The translations under genes and the position numbers were made by a program. A stretch of DNA of 64,000 nt from Pseudomonas alliivorans (GTDB lineage Bacteria > Pseudomonadota > Gammaproteobacteria > Pseudomonadales > Pseudomonadaceae). Positions 26,897-36,702 of the stretch are shown piece after piece (position 1 is the first letter of the stretch; each line of letters starts with the position of its first letter). The DNA lies in assembly GCF_017826695.1 (NCBI RefSeq), contig NZ_JAFFZW010000001.1, positions 434,001 to 498,000 of the forward strand, given 5' to 3'. The notes beneath the pieces are model-generated. The model was not told where the DNA came from, did not search any database, and saw nothing but the letters and a program-made list of their open reading frames with translations.

Positions 26897-27891
26897 TGGC
26901 ATTCACTGACCGTTTGCTTGACGCCTGGTACGACGGCCATCCTGCGCTGGCGCTGCTGCGTCCTCTCGAAAGCCTTTATCGCCGTGTAGTGGACGGCAAG
27001 CGCGCGCGCTTTGTCGCGGGCGAGGGCGATATCTACCGCGCGCCTGTGCCGGTCATTGTGGTCGGAAACATTACGGTCGGAGGCACCGGCAAGACGCCGC
27101 TCATTCTCTGGATGATCAGGCATTGTCAGCAGCGAGGCCTGCGGGTCGGCGTGGTCAGTCGTGGTTACGGTGCCAAACCGCCAAGCTTGCCCTGGCGCGT
27201 CCTGCCCGGGCATAACGCCAGTGAAGTCGGTGACGAGCCGCTGCTGATCGTGCAGCGTTGCGGTGTTCCGCTGGTGATCGACCCAGACCGCAGCCGCGCC
27301 GTTCAGGCCTTGCTGGCTGCCGAACCGCTGGATCTGATTCTTTCTGACGACGGCTTGCAGCACTATCGACTGGCCCGTGATCTGGAACTGGTACTGATTG
27401 ATGCCGCACGCGGCCTGGGCAATCGTCGCTGTCTACCGGCCGGACCGTTGCGCGAGCCTGCCGAACGGCTGAACAGTGTCGACGCAGTGCTTTACAACGG
27501 CGCCGAGGCAGATCGCGAGGATGGCTATGCTTTCACGCTCAAGCCTGCCGCATTGATCAACCTGCGCAGCGGCGAACGTCGGCCGGTTGATCACTTTCCA
27601 GCCGGTCAGGCCGTGCACGCTGTTGCCGGAATCGGCAATCCGCAACGTTTCTTCAAGACCCTCGAAGGATTACACTGGCAGCCTGTGCAGCACCCATTCG
27701 CTGACCACGCTGTCTATAGCGTACAGGCGCTGACTTTCACACCATCGCTACCGCTGGTCATGACCGAGAAGGATGCGGTGAAATGCCGTGTTTTCGCGGC
27801 AGATGACTGGTGGTACCTGGCGGTGGATGCGGTGCCTTCCGACGCGTTTGTCAGTTGGTTCGATAAGCAGCTGTCACGTCTTTCCCCATGA
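26896..27891 (+). CDS. lpxK: tetraacyldisaccharide 4'-kinase
   Basis: LpxK phosphorylates the 4' position of the lipid A disaccharide precursor at the inner-membrane face, the sixth step of lipid A synthesis. The 331-residue protein has an N-terminal hydrophobic helix and the P-loop [14 protein letters not shown] near residues 56-69. The [10 protein letters not shown] segment near 149 carries the second conserved aspartate region. It overlaps exbD at the start codon and is followed after 17 nt by a Trm112-like gene, then kdsB. Confidence 0.95.
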   Translation: MAFTDRLLDAWYDGHPALALLRPLESLYRRVVDGKRARFVAGEGDIYRAPVPVIVVGNITVGGTGKTPLILWMIRHCQQRGLRVGVVSRGYGAKPPSLPWRVLPGHNASEVGDEPLLIVQRCGVPLVIDPDRSRAVQALLAAEPLDLILSDDGLQHYRLARDLELVLIDAARGLGNRRCLPAGPLREPAERLNSVDAVLYNGAEADREDGYAFTLKPAALINLRSGERRPVDHFPAGQAVHAVAGIGNPQRFFKTLEGLHWQPVQHPFADHAVYSVQALTFTPSLPLVMTEKDAVKCRVFAADDWWYLAVDAVPSDAFVSWFDKQLSRLSP

Positions 27892-27908
27892 TTGCTTCAG
27901 GATCTCCT

Positions 27909-28094
27909 ATGGACACCAAATTACTCGATATCCTTGCCTGCCCGATCTGCAAGGGTCCGTTGAAGCTCAGTGCGGACAAGACCGAACTGATCAGCAAGGG
28001 CGCAGGTCTGGCTTATCCGGTTCGCGACGGCATTCCGGTGATGCTTGAGAGCGAAGCGCGCACACTGACTGCTGATGAGCGCCTGGAAAAATGA
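27909..28094 (+). CDS. Trm112-like (UPF0434/YcaR) small zinc-ribbon protein
   Basis: This 61-residue protein, [18 protein letters not shown], has the CPxC pair but only a partial zinc ribbon, typical of the bacterial YcaR group. Members occur next to lpxK and kdsB in many gammaproteobacteria and resemble the Trm112 activator of methyltransferases; the bacterial role is unsettled. The ATG at 27909 has AGGA upstream; an earlier in-frame ATG at 27888 would overlap lpxK. Its stop overlaps the kdsB start (ATGA). Confidence 0.9.
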   Translation: MDTKLLDILACPICKGPLKLSADKTELISKGAGLAYPVRDGIPVMLESEARTLTADERLEK

Positions 28095-28855
28095 CCACCG
28101 ATTTCACTGTAGTGATTCCGGCGCGTTACGGGTCCAGTCGTTTTCCGGGCAAGCCGCTGAAAGTGATCGCGGGCAAGCCGATGGTCCAGCTCGTCTGGGA
28201 ACAGGCGCGCAAGAGCAATGCGCAGCGAGTGGTGGTTGCCACCGACGACGCGCGAATTTTTGAAGCCTGTCAGGCGTTCGGCGCTGAAGTTCTGATGACC
28301 CGTGACGACCACAATTCCGGCACTGACCGCCTTGCTGAAGTCGCCACACAACTGGGTCTGGCGGCTGATGCCATTGTGGTCAATGTCCAGGGCGACGAGC
28401 CAATGATCCCCCCGGCGGTAATCGATCAGGTAGCCAGCAACCTTGCTGCGCATCCTGAAGCCGGTATCTCGACTCTGGCCGAGCCCATCGACGACGTGGC
28501 AGCGCTGTTCAACCCGAACGTGGTCAAGGTTTCCTCGGACATCAATGGTCTGGCGCTGACCTTCAGTCGCGCTCCATTGCCGTGGGCGCGTGACGCACTG
28601 GCAGTCAACCGCGACGAGCTGCCTGCAGGCGTGCCTTATCGCCGTCATATCGGTATCTACGCCTATCGAGCCGGCTTTCTGCACGACTTCGTCGGTTGGG
28701 GGTCGTGCCAGCTTGAAAACACTGAAAATCTCGAGCAATTGCGGGCGCTGTGGAATGGCGTGCGTATTCACGTGGCCGATGCTCTTGAGGCCTTGCCCGC
28801 CGGTGTCGATACTCCTGAAGACCTTGAGCGCGTAAGGCGCTTGCTGGAGGTTTGA
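28091..28855 (+). CDS. kdsB: 3-deoxy-manno-octulosonate cytidylyltransferase
   Basis: KdsB activates KDO with CTP to CMP-KDO, the sugar donor for the lipopolysaccharide inner core. The 254-residue enzyme shows the nucleotidyltransferase signature [15 protein letters not shown] near residue 8. Also visible are [15 protein letters not shown] near 78, [11 protein letters not shown] near 98 and [13 protein letters not shown] near 183. Its start overlaps the preceding gene, and its stop overlaps a 12-codon relict frame leading into murB. Confidence 0.96.
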   Translation: MTTDFTVVIPARYGSSRFPGKPLKVIAGKPMVQLVWEQARKSNAQRVVVATDDARIFEACQAFGAEVLMTRDDHNSGTDRLAEVATQLGLAADAIVVNVQGDEPMIPPAVIDQVASNLAAHPEAGISTLAEPIDDVAALFNPNVVKVSSDINGLALTFSRAPLPWARDALAVNRDELPAGVPYRRHIGIYAYRAGFLHDFVGWGSCQLENTENLEQLRALWNGVRIHVADALEALPAGVDTPEDLERVRRLLEV

Positions 28856-28893
28856 TGCCGGTTCTTCAGCCGTTCGGGAAAGTATCCCAGTGA
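28855..28893 (+). pseudogene. 12-codon frame between kdsB and murB, possible deletion relict of ptpA
   Basis: ATG (28855) overlaps the kdsB stop as TGATG and reads [12 protein letters not shown] before TGA (28891-28893). That stop in turn overlaps the murB GTG as GTGA. In P. aeruginosa and P. putida a low-molecular-weight protein tyrosine phosphatase gene sits exactly here, and its product begins MRVLFVCLGN. The MPVL start and the preserved overlaps at both ends suggest an in-frame internal deletion. Similarity is only four codons, so this stays a hypothesis. Confidence 0.4.
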
Positions 28894-29909
28894 CCTTACA
28901 GGTACAGCCCGCCGTTTCACTCAAACCCTTCAACACCTTCGGCGTGGACGTTGAGGCAAAACTGTTTGCCGAGGCCCACAGCGACGATGATGTTCGGGAG
29001 GCTCTTGCCTATTCGGCCGAGCATGATGTGCCGCTGCTGGTCGTGGGTGGCGGCAGTAACCTGCTGCTCAGCGGTGACATACCGGCATTGGTGTTGCGTA
29101 TGGCCAGCCGCGGTATCCGCATCGTGCGCGAGGACTGTGAAGAAGCTATTGTCGAGGCGGAAGCGGGGGAGCCGTGGCACCCCTTCGTTCAGGCCAGTCT
29201 GAAGATGGGGCTTTGCGGACTTGAAAATCTCAGCCTGATTCCGGGTACGGTCGGCGCAGCGCCGATGCAAAACATCGGTGCCTATGGTGTCGAGATCAAG
29301 GACGTGTTTCATGGCCTGACCGCGCTGGATCGGAAAACCGGCCAGCTGCGTGAATTCTCGCTGGAAGACTGTGCATTCGGCTACCGCGACAGCGTGTTCA
29401 AGCATGAGGTGGGTCGCTGGCTGATCCTGCGGGTACGCTTCAGGCTCACCTGGGAATCGAAACTGCACCTTGAGTACGGTCCGGTTCGTCAGCGTCTGGA
29501 CGAGTTGGGTGTCAGGCAGCCGACACCGTTTGATGTCAGCCGGGCGATCTGCTCGATCCGCAGTGAAAAACTGCCGGATCCTGCGGTACTGGGCAATGCA
29601 GGCAGTTTCTTCAAGAACCCGGTTGTGTCTGCCGAATCCTTCGCCGCAATCAGGCATGAGCATCCGGGTGTGGTTGGTTATCCACAAGCCGATACCCGAG
29701 TGAAGCTGGCTGCCGGCTGGTTGATCGAGCAGGCGGGATGGAAGGGCTTTCGTGAGGGCGATGCTGGCGTGCATACGCTCCAGTCGCTGGTGCTGGTCAA
29801 CTATGGACAAGCCACTGGTCTGCAACTGCTGAGTCTGGCACGTCGCATCCAGGCTGACATTGCAGAGCGGTTCGATGTCGAGCTGGAGATGGAACCGAAT
29901 CTGTACTGA
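28890..29909 (+). CDS. murB: UDP-N-acetylenolpyruvoylglucosamine reductase
   Basis: MurB reduces UDP-GlcNAc-enolpyruvate to UDP-MurNAc with NADPH and FAD in peptidoglycan precursor synthesis. The 339-residue protein is the type I (E. coli-like) form. It has the FAD motif VVGGGSNLLLS near residue 52, IPGTVGAAPMQNIGAYGVEI near 117, YRDSVFK near 166 and the catalytic-serine region GNAGSFFKNPVV near 235. It starts with GTG, overlapping the stop of the short upstream frame. A strong bidirectional terminator separates it from rne. Confidence 0.95.
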   Translation: MTLQVQPAVSLKPFNTFGVDVEAKLFAEAHSDDDVREALAYSAEHDVPLLVVGGGSNLLLSGDIPALVLRMASRGIRIVREDCEEAIVEAEAGEPWHPFVQASLKMGLCGLENLSLIPGTVGAAPMQNIGAYGVEIKDVFHGLTALDRKTGQLREFSLEDCAFGYRDSVFKHEVGRWLILRVRFRLTWESKLHLEYGPVRQRLDELGVRQPTPFDVSRAICSIRSEKLPDPAVLGNAGSFFKNPVVSAESFAAIRHEHPGVVGYPQADTRVKLAAGWLIEQAGWKGFREGDAGVHTLQSLVLVNYGQATGLQLLSLARRIQADIAERFDVELEMEPNLY

Positions 29910-29971
29910 GCTTCGTTTTCGAAGTCAGCAATTGATCGCGTCCATCACTGATCCGCTCACATCGCAGGTAT

Positions 29972-30008
29972 AAAAAAGCCCCGCCTGTTTACACAGGCGG
30001 GGCTTTTT
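29972..30008. terminator. bidirectional rho-independent terminator between murB and rne
   Basis: GCCCCGCCTGT pairs with ACAGGCGGGGC, flanked by six A on the left and five T on the right. It can stop transcripts from both convergent genes. Confidence 0.92.
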
Positions 30009-30020
30009 CATGGGCCGGGT

Positions 30021-33000
30021 TTAAGCGAGGGGTTTAGGCTCGGTTTCTTTCTCGGCGTGTTGCTGCTCGGCGTTTTCATCGGAGGTCAGCGCAGGCTGGA
30101 CCGATTCCGCTTCAGTAACAACAGGTGCAGGCTCCGAAGCAGCCGGTGCAGCAGAAGCAGCCTGTTCGGCCTCTTTCTGACGGCGGGCTTCTTCTTCGCG
30201 CTTGCGGCGACGAACTTCACGAGGATCGTTCGGCGCACGACCCGTGCTGCTGACCGGCAGGGCGGGTGCTTCAACAGCGGTCGGTTCCTGGACGTCCTGC
30301 ACAGCCGGTGCTTCTTCCACTGCCGGAGCTTGTGGTGCGAAGTATGGAGCAGGCTCCTCCTTCACGAACGCAGGCTCTGCAGCAGGGGCGGGTGCAGGTG
30401 TCGGCAGCTCCGCGGATTCAGAGGCTGCCACCTCTTCCAGGGCCTTGGCCTCGACCGGAGCCTGTGGCTCTGGCGTTGGTTCCGGCGTTGGCGTGAACGG
30501 CACTACGCGTTCTGCGTGAGGCGCGTCGAACAGTTCGGTCTGCGCGGCGATCGCCGGCGCTTCGGTCACTGCTGGCTGAACCTCGACTTCAGGCGCTGCC
30601 TCGGACTTCGGTGTTTCGTCGGCAACCGGAGCTTCGACAGCAGGCCGTTCAACGGTTGGCTCGGCCGCGACCGGTGCTTGCTCGGTCGGGGCTTCCACAA
30701 CGGTCGTTTCAACACTGGCAGCTTCAGCAACTGGCGCTTCGACAGCAGGTGCTGGCTCTGCAGCGTCGGCTATAGGTGCTTCGACGGTGCTGTTGGCGCG
30801 TTCGGCCTGCTCGTGGGCCTGAGCCTCGGCTGGTGCGCTGATTACCGTGCTTGCGACAGCTGCGGTAACGGCCAGACCGGCAGCGGCATCAGAGCCTTGC
30901 TCTTCTTCGTTGCCGTTCTCTTCCGAGCCTTCAATCACATTGCCGTTGGCATCACGTTGACGCTCACGACGGTTGCTGCGGCGACGCTGGCCACGGGAGC
31001 GACGACGAGGGCGTTCGCCTTCATTGCTGTCCTGATTGTCATCGTGAGCCTGTTCTTCGTTCAGCAGCACTTCTTCTTCGCTGGCCTCGACAGGGGCCTG
31101 CTCGGTACGTGGCTGACGCTCTTCACGCGGTGCGCGAGGCTGGCGTTCTTCACGTGGTGCACGCTCGGGACGCTCTTCACGGGCCATGTTCACGGCCGGT
31201 GCTGCGTCCAGAGGCTCACGCAGTTCACGGACAGGACGTTCTTCGCGACCCTCACGAGGCTTGCGTTCACGGGAGGTACGTGCCGGACGCTCTTCGCGGG
31301 CGGTTGTCGTCGGAGCCGTGTCGTCGCGTGCTTCGCGAGGTGCGCGCTCTTCACGAGGTGCGCGTTCTTCGCGTGGAGCACGTTCTTCACGTGGCGCCCG
31401 CTCTTCGCGCGGTGCGCGTTCTGCACGCTCCTCACGTGGTGCACGTTCTTCACGAGGCTTGCGCTCTTCGTCGCGACGATTGTTGCGACCACGGCTCTGT
31501 TGGCGGCCGTTGCGACGCTCTTCGTTGCGGGCAGGGCGTTCGGTGGTGGCCGGTTTTTCGACCACAACCGGTGCGGCTGGCTCTTCCTTGGTCGCGAACA
31601 GGCTGACCAGGGATTTCACCAGACCCTTGAACAGGCTTGGCTCCGGAAGGGTCGGAGCTGGCGCTACTGGAACGGCCTCTACAGGAACCGGGGCATTGGC
31701 GCGGGCTGGAGCCGTCTTGACGGCTGCTTCCTGACGGACCAGGGTGCGCGTCGCTGCAGCCAGCGGGGCAATTTCTTCCACTTCGGCAGCGGCAGCAGCG
31801 ATTTCGTAGCTGGACTGGTTGTTGTGGGCTTCCGGGCTGTCATCACGCAGGCGCTGAACTTCGAAGTGAGGCGTTTCGAGATGATCGTTCGGCAGGATGA
31901 TGATGCGTGCACGGGTACGCAGTTCGATCTTGGTGATCGAGTTGCGCTTCTCGTTGAGCAGGAACGCTGCCACCGGGATTGGCACCTGGGCGCGTACTTC
32001 GGCAGTACGGTCCTTCAGGGCTTCTTCTTCGATCAGGCGCAGGATGGCCAGCGAGAGCGACTCGACATCACGGATGATGCCGGTGCCGTTGCAGCGCGGG
32101 CAGACGATGCCGCTGCTTTCGCCGAGCGACGGGCGCAGGCGCTGACGGGACATTTCCAGGAGGCCGAAACGCGAGATGCGGCCGACCTGAACGCGGGCGC
32201 GGTCGGCCTCGAGGCTTTCACGGACCTTTTCTTCCACGGCGCGCTGATTCTTGGCCGGGGTCATGTCGATGAAGTCGATAACGATCAGGCCGCCGATGTC
32301 ACGCAGACGCAATTGACGGGCGATTTCTTCAGCCGCTTCGAGGTTGGTCTGCAGGGCGGTTTCTTCGATGTCGCTGCCTTTGGTAGCGCGTGCCGAGTTG
32401 ATGTCGATGGACACCAGGGCTTCGGTCGGATCGATGACGATGGAGCCGCCGGAAGGCAGTTCGACGACGCGCTGGAAAGCGGTCTCGATCTGGCTTTCGA
32501 TCTGGAAGCGGTTGAACAGCGGAACGCTGTCTTCGTACAGCTTGATCTTGCTGGCGTACTGCGGCATCACCTGACGGATGAACGTCAGGGCTTCTTCCTG
32601 GGCTTCGACGCTGTCGATGAGGACTTCACCGATGTCTTGGCGCAGGTAGTCGCGGATGGCGCGGATGATGACGTTGCTTTCCTGATAGATCAGGAACGGC
32701 GCGGAGCGATCCAGTGACGCTTCCTTGATGGCAGTCCACAACTGCAACAGGTAGTCGAGGTCCCACTGCATCTCTTCGCTGCTGCGACCCAGACCTGCGG
32801 TACGAACGATCAGGCCCATGTCGGCAGGGGCGATCAGGCCGTTGAGTGCTTCACGCAGCTCGTTGCGCTCTTCACCTTCGATACGACGCGAAATGCCACC
32901 GGCGCGCGGGTTGTTTGGCATCAGGACCAGATAACGGCCCGCCAGGCTGATGAAGGTGGTCAGGGCTGCGCCCTTGTTGCCACGTTCTTCTTTCTCGACC

Positions 33001-33302
33001 TGGACGATGACTTCCTGGCCTTCGCTCAGGACGTCCTTGATGTTGACGCGGCCTTCAGGGGCTTTCTTGAAGTACTCGCGGGAGATTTCCTTGAGGGGCA
33101 GGAACCCGTGGCGCTCAGAGCCGAAATCGACAAAGGCAGCCTCGAGGCTGGGTTCGATGCGAGTGATCCGGCCTTTATAGATATTGGCCTTCTTCTGCTC
33201 GCGTGCACCTGACTCGATGTCCAGGTCGTAGAGGCGCTGGCCGTCTACCAGTGCAACACGCAACTCTTCGGGTTGAGTTGCGTTAATCAGCATTCTTTTC
33301 AT
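30021..33302 (-). CDS. rne: ribonuclease E
   Basis: RNase E is the essential endonuclease for mRNA decay and rRNA/tRNA processing and the scaffold of the degradosome. The protein has 1093 residues. The N-terminal catalytic half (about 1-520) starts [20 protein letters not shown]. It includes the S1 domain with [18 protein letters not shown], the DNase-like metal residues in [15 protein letters not shown] and [13 protein letters not shown], and the zinc-link cysteines in CPRCNGTG. The C-terminal half is disordered, with arginine-rich RNA-binding stretches, a RAPREE repeat and long Ala/Pro/Glu-rich linkers. The ATG at 33302 lacks a Shine-Dalgarno site and is preceded by an 8-bp hairpin, consistent with the leader-based autoregulation known for rne in enterics. 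Confidence 0.96.
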   Translation of the reverse strand: MKRMLINATQPEELRVALVDGQRLYDLDIESGAREQKKANIYKGRITRIEPSLEAAFVDFGSERHGFLPLKEISREYFKKAPEGRVNIKDVLSEGQEVIVQVEKEERGNKGAALTTFISLAGRYLVLMPNNPRAGGISRRIEGEERNELREALNGLIAPADMGLIVRTAGLGRSSEEMQWDLDYLLQLWTAIKEASLDRSAPFLIYQESNVIIRAIRDYLRQDIGEVLIDSVEAQEEALTFIRQVMPQYASKIKLYEDSVPLFNRFQIESQIETAFQRVVELPSGGSIVIDPTEALVSIDINSARATKGSDIEETALQTNLEAAEEIARQLRLRDIGGLIVIDFIDMTPAKNQRAVEEKVRESLEADRARVQVGRISRFGLLEMSRQRLRPSLGESSGIVCPRCNGTGIIRDVESLSLAILRLIEEEALKDRTAEVRAQVPIPVAAFLLNEKRNSITKIELRTRARIIILPNDHLETPHFEVQRLRDDSPEAHNNQSSYEIAAAAAEVEEIAPLAAATRTLVRQEAAVKTAPARANAPVPVEAVPVAPAPTLPEPSLFKGLVKSLVSLFATKEEPAAPVVVEKPATTERPARNEERRNGRQQSRGRNNRRDEERKPREERAPREERAERAPREERAPREERAPREERAPREERAPREARDDTAPTTTAREERPARTSRERKPREGREERPVRELREPLDAAPAVNMAREERPERAPREERQPRAPREERQPRTEQAPVEASEEEVLLNEEQAHDDNQDSNEGERPRRRSRGQRRRSNRRERQRDANGNVIEGSEENGNEEEQGSDAAAGLAVTAAVASTVISAPAEAQAHEQAERANSTVEAPIADAAEPAPAVEAPVAEAASVETTVVEAPTEQAPVAAEPTVERPAVEAPVADETPKSEAAPEVEVQPAVTEAPAIAAQTELFDAPHAERVVPFTPTPEPTPEPQAPVEAKALEEVAASESAELPTPAPAPAAEPAFVKEEPAPYFAPQAPAVEEAPAVQDVQEPTAVEAPALPVSSTGRAPNDPREVRRRKREEEARRQKEAEQAASAAPAASEPAPVVTEAESVQPALTSDENAEQQHAEKETEPKPLA
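31326..31470 (-). repeat. 18-bp tandem repeat in rne encoding RAPREE
   Basis: Five RAPREE units plus a degenerate RAPREA lie in the arginine-rich RNA-binding part of RNase E. Four units are contiguous, with one broken by RAE. DNA units are similar but vary at synonymous sites. Copy number is likely to differ between strains. Confidence 0.8.
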
Positions 33303-33955
33303 GTAGTACCGTCGGTTTCCGGGCTGCCGGAAACGGCGTTCGGCACACACGACTTCTCACGGTCGGTGTCAGGGCACGTCAAGAGTGGTTGGACACTCCA
33401 GTGTCTAGCGATTTTCCTGCCCGGAATGGGGCGGGGCGTCGCGACGACGTTTCCTGCTTGCTGTGGTGACCTAGGACACCCTTTCAGCAAAAGCTTTGTC
33501 AGGAGGAGGAATCGACCATCGGTAGCGGACGAGATGAAGCGTCTAGAACAAGCCTTTTGCTACACAGTCCGATGGTTGTGCGTCTCCACCCTACACGTAT
33601 CCCTGATAATTCGGGTGCTGCCGCGCGCAGAATCCGCAGCGGGTTGGCATTTACCGCGATCTTCGATAGGGAAGGTCGCGCATCATGGCTTTAGGCGTTG
33701 TTCCCGAAGCATTCGCTCGTAGCGTCTGGAAGCGACTGCACCTTGTGAACTGGCCGTGAATTATTCGCACTGAAGGCGAGCTGTCTGCTCAGCGATCTGG
33801 CGTGTTTCCGGCCTCATGTCACCCGCGCTTGTTACGTTTCCAGCATGCTGCGTTGTCACCGAAAGCCCCGTAGGACGGCCTCACGTCCTCTTGAATTGCG
33901 TTGGTCAGGGTCGGCTGTCAACCGTTGATCCGCTGTCCGGCCGCTTTTGGCGGCG
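33303..33955 (-). promoter_or_regulatory. long rne 5' leader with structured elements
   Basis: From the predicted start point to the rne ATG is about 650 nt with no credible gene. A perfect 8-bp hairpin (GTTTCCGG/CCGGAAAC, 33315-33334) ends 12 nt before the start codon. Another hairpin lies at 33655-33680 (CGCGA/TCGCG plus CTTC/GAAG). Long structured rne leaders mediate RNase E autocontrol in E. coli, and structured rne leaders are also known from Pseudomonas. Matching to a named RNA family was not tested. Confidence 0.65.
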
Positions 33956-33961
33956 TTCGCG

Positions 33962-33990
33962 ACTATAGCAGCAATCATTAAGTGCTTCAA
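33962..33990 (-). promoter_or_regulatory. sigma-70-type promoter of rne
   Basis: On the minus strand TTGAAG, 17 nt, TATAGT. The -35 overlaps the promoter region of the divergent rluC gene. Confidence 0.65.
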
Positions 33991-34006
33991 ATCCATAAAA
34001 AATTGT

Positions 34007-34012
34007 TATGAT
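34007..34012 (+). promoter_or_regulatory. -10 element of rluC, possible leaderless start
   Basis: TATGAT ends 7 nt before the ATG at 34020, so the transcript would begin at or next to the start codon. TTCAAA (33986-33991) could serve as a -35 at a short 15-nt spacing. Confidence 0.45.
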
Positions 34013-34019
34013 TTGCGCC

Positions 34020-34979
34020 ATGACAAATATTGCCCCTCCAACCCCCGGCGTCCAGCTGGTAGAGGTTGCGCCGGAACTTGCCGGTCAACGCATCGATAAT
34101 TTTCTGATCACTTATCTCAAGGGTGTGCCCAAGACCTTGATTTACCGCATTTTGCGCAAAGGCGAAGTGCGTGTGAACAAGGGGCGGATCAAGCCCGAGT
34201 ACAAGTTGCAGGCAGGAGACATCGTTCGCATTCCCCCCGTGCGCGTGCCTGAGCGCGACGAGCCCGTACCTGTTGCGCAGGCGCTGCTGCAGCGTCTGGA
34301 GGCGGCCATTGTCTATGAGGACAAGGCGCTGATCGTGCTTAACAAACCGGCCGGTATTGCTGTGCATGGCGGCAGTGGTCTGAGTTTCGGCGTGATCGAG
34401 GCGTTCCGCCAGTTGCGCCCGGACGCCAAGGAGCTTGAGCTGGTCCACCGTCTGGATCGTGACACTTCCGGTCTGTTGATGATCGCCAAGAAGCGCAGCA
34501 TGTTGCGCCACCTGCACGAAGCCCTGCGCGGCGACGGCGTGGACAAGCGCTACATGGCGTTGGTGCGTGGCAACTGGGCAACGTCCATCAAGCAGGTCCG
34601 CGCGCCTTTGCTCAAGAGCAATCTGCGTTCTGGCGAGCGTATGGTCGAGGTCAACGAGGAGGGCAAGGAGGCGCTGACGATTTTCAAGGTGCTGCGCCGC
34701 TTTGGTGATTTCGCCACGATGGTCGAGGCCAAGCCGGTGACCGGCCGCACCCACCAGATTCGCGTTCACACGCTGCATGCCGGGCACGCGATTGCCGGTG
34801 ATACCAAATACGGCGACGAGGATTTCAGTCGTGAAATCCGCGATCTGGGCGGCAAGCGTCTGTTTCTGCACGCTTACATGCTGACTGTACCGATGCCGGA
34901 CGGCGGCAAGCTTACCTTGCAGGCGCCGGTAGACGAGATGTGGGCCAAGACAGTGGAGCGTTTGAGTGCGCCATTATGA
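34020..34979 (+). CDS. rluC: 23S rRNA pseudouridine synthase C
   Basis: RluC converts U955, U2504 and U2580 of 23S rRNA (E. coli numbering) to pseudouridine. The 319-residue protein has an S4 RNA-binding domain (about 20-80, with [27 protein letters not shown]) and the RsuA/RluA catalytic domain. That domain carries [18 protein letters not shown], where the catalytic aspartate is in HRLDRDT near residue 145. It is divergent from rne, as in enterics. No Shine-Dalgarno site is visible. The ATG at 34020 is preferred over 34008, which would lie inside the predicted -10 box. Confidence 0.93.
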   Translation: MTNIAPPTPGVQLVEVAPELAGQRIDNFLITYLKGVPKTLIYRILRKGEVRVNKGRIKPEYKLQAGDIVRIPPVRVPERDEPVPVAQALLQRLEAAIVYEDKALIVLNKPAGIAVHGGSGLSFGVIEAFRQLRPDAKELELVHRLDRDTSGLLMIAKKRSMLRHLHEALRGDGVDKRYMALVRGNWATSIKQVRAPLLKSNLRSGERMVEVNEEGKEALTIFKVLRRFGDFATMVEAKPVTGRTHQIRVHTLHAGHAIAGDTKYGDEDFSREIRDLGGKRLFLHAYMLTVPMPDGGKLTLQAPVDEMWAKTVERLSAPL

Positions 34980-35625
34980 TCTGCTGATTTTCGACTGGGA
35001 TGGCACGCTGGCGGATTCTATCGGACGCATTGTTGAGTCAATGCGTGGTGCGGCGATCGGAGGTGCAATGGAAGTGCGCGATGATGAGGCGATCAAAGGC
35101 ATCATCGGCCTGGGTTTGCCCGAGGCTATCCGCACGCTCTATCCATCCATCACGGCGAGCGACCTGATCGACTTCCGTCAGCGCTACGCTGACCGCTATA
35201 TGGCGATGGATAGCGTCCCTTCCCGGCTGTTCGAGGGTGTTTCGGAGTCCATTCAGGCGTTCCGCGATGAGGGTTACCGCCTTGCAGTCGCCACGGGCAA
35301 GGCCCGTCGCGGGCTGAATCGCGTACTTGAGGCCAATGGCTGGCTGGATTTTTTCGATATCACCCGGGCTGCCGATGAAACGGCCAGCAAGCCTGATCCG
35401 CTGATGCTGCATGAGATCATGGCGCATTGTGACGTTGCGCCCGAGCGCTCGCTCATGATCGGGGATTCGTCTTTCGATCTGCAGATGGCGCGCAATGCGG
35501 GTATGGACTCTGTGGCGGTAGGCTATGGCGCTCAATCGCTGGACTCCCTGCTTGCGTATGAGCCTCGTCTGGCCATCGAGCATTTTTCCGAACTGCGCCC
35601 CTGGTTGAGTCGGCGCAGCGTTTAA
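34966..35625 (+). CDS. HAD-family hydrolase (phosphoglycolate-phosphatase-like)
   Basis: The 219-residue phosphatase has the HAD motifs in order. Motif I is [10 protein letters not shown] near residue 9, motif [11 protein letters not shown] near 105, the motif III lysine is in ASKPDPLM near 143, and motif [16 protein letters not shown] near 165. The substrate is unknown; phosphoglycolate or a small sugar phosphate is a family guess. The GTG at 34966 overlaps rluC by 14 nt and has GGAG 7 nt upstream, so the two are translated from one message. Confidence 0.9.
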   Translation: MRHYDLLIFDWDGTLADSIGRIVESMRGAAIGGAMEVRDDEAIKGIIGLGLPEAIRTLYPSITASDLIDFRQRYADRYMAMDSVPSRLFEGVSESIQAFRDEGYRLAVATGKARRGLNRVLEANGWLDFFDITRAADETASKPDPLMLHEIMAHCDVAPERSLMIGDSSFDLQMARNAGMDSVAVGYGAQSLDSLLAYEPRLAIEHFSELRPWLSRRSV

Positions 35626-35649
35626 TCATCGTTCCGGAGCAAGTTGAGC

Positions 35650-36648
35650 ATGTCTGACGAATGGAAAGCGCCTGCCTCTCAAAGGGTGGATGGGCCTGTT
35701 GATGAAAGGGAAGAGGCGAAAAGCTGGAAGTTGCTGGAGAAAACCCTGCTGGCCAGTGTCCAGGAGCAGCGGCGCGCCCGTCGCTGGGGAATCTTTTTCA
35801 AGTTGCTGACCTTTGTGGTGCTGTTTACGGTGCTGATCGTACCGATGCTGGACCTGAGTGGCGGTGCGTCCCGGCGCTCCAGTCACACGGCGGTGGTTGA
35901 TGTGCAGGGCGTGATTGCCGACAAGGAGCCTGCCAGCGCCGATAACATCATTACCGGGTTGCGTGCCGCGTTCGAGGACACCAAGACCAAGGGTGTCATC
36001 CTGAATATCAACAGCCCGGGCGGCAGTCCGGTGCAGTCCGGTTATGTCTATGACGAGATTCGTCGTCTGCGAGCGCAGAAGCCTGACATCAAGGTCTATG
36101 CGGTGATCAGTGATCTGGGTGCCTCGGGTGCCTATTACATCGCCAGCGCTGCCGACCAGATCTATGCCGACAAGGCCAGTCTGGTTGGCTCCATCGGTGT
36201 CACGGCGGCCGGTTTCGGATTCGTCGGTGTCATGGAAAAGCTGGGTGTCGACCGTAGGACCTACACGTCTGGCGAGCACAAGGCGTTCCTTGATCCGTTT
36301 CAGCCTCAAAAGGCGGACGAAACCCAGTTCTGGCAAGGCGTTCTGGATACGACGCACCGGCAGTTCATTGCCAGCGTCAAGCAGGGTCGTGGCGAGCGTC
36401 TGAAAGACAAGGACCACCCGGAGCTGTTTTCCGGACTGGTCTGGACCGGCGAGCAGGCGGTCCCGCTGGGTCTGGTGGACGGTCTGGGCAGTGCTGCTTA
36501 TGTGGCGCGTGAGGTGATCGGCGAGAAGGATATGGTTGATTACACCGTTGAAGAGTCGCCTTTCGACCGCTTCTCCAAGAAACTCGGCACCAGCATTGCC
36601 GAGCGGCTGGCGATGCTGGCGGGCTTCAATGGGCCGACATTGCGTTGA
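35650..36648 (+). CDS. sppA: S49-family signal peptide peptidase (SppA-like, single-domain)
   Basis: This 332-residue membrane-anchored serine protease degrades residual signal peptides. One membrane segment lies near residues 50-68 (FFKLLTFVVLFTVLIVPML). The catalytic serine is in DLGASGAYYIAS (Ser159) and the likely general-base lysine in SGEHKAFLDPF (Lys211). That places Ser and Lys in one domain, as in Bacillus SppA and unlike the tandem E. coli enzyme. GGAG lies 10 nt before the ATG at 35650; the in-frame TTG at 35644 is too close to it. A bidirectional terminator follows. Confidence 0.92.
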   Translation: MSDEWKAPASQRVDGPVDEREEAKSWKLLEKTLLASVQEQRRARRWGIFFKLLTFVVLFTVLIVPMLDLSGGASRRSSHTAVVDVQGVIADKEPASADNIITGLRAAFEDTKTKGVILNINSPGGSPVQSGYVYDEIRRLRAQKPDIKVYAVISDLGASGAYYIASAADQIYADKASLVGSIGVTAAGFGFVGVMEKLGVDRRTYTSGEHKAFLDPFQPQKADETQFWQGVLDTTHRQFIASVKQGRGERLKDKDHPELFSGLVWTGEQAVPLGLVDGLGSAAYVAREVIGEKDMVDYTVEESPFDRFSKKLGTSIAERLAMLAGFNGPTLR

Positions 36649-36664
36649 TCGCACGCCAGATATG

Positions 36665-36693
36665 AAAAAACCCCGACGGCAGTCGGGTTTTTT
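36665..36693. terminator. bidirectional rho-independent terminator between sppA and maf
   Basis: CCCGAC-GGCA-GTCGGG with six A on one side and six T on the other serves both convergent genes. Confidence 0.92.
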
Positions 36694-36702
36694 CATGGTG
36701 GG

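Noticed and set aside
30057..32717. Long plus-strand open frame (886 codons) opposite rne
   Set aside because: Antisense shadow of the GC-rich, repeat-containing rne C-terminal region. The product is low-complexity and unlike any family.
33273..33722. Plus-strand frame of 149 codons in the rne-rluC gap
   Set aside because: It overlaps the rne start codon, has no ribosome-binding site and shows no recognisable protein. The region is better explained as the rne leader.
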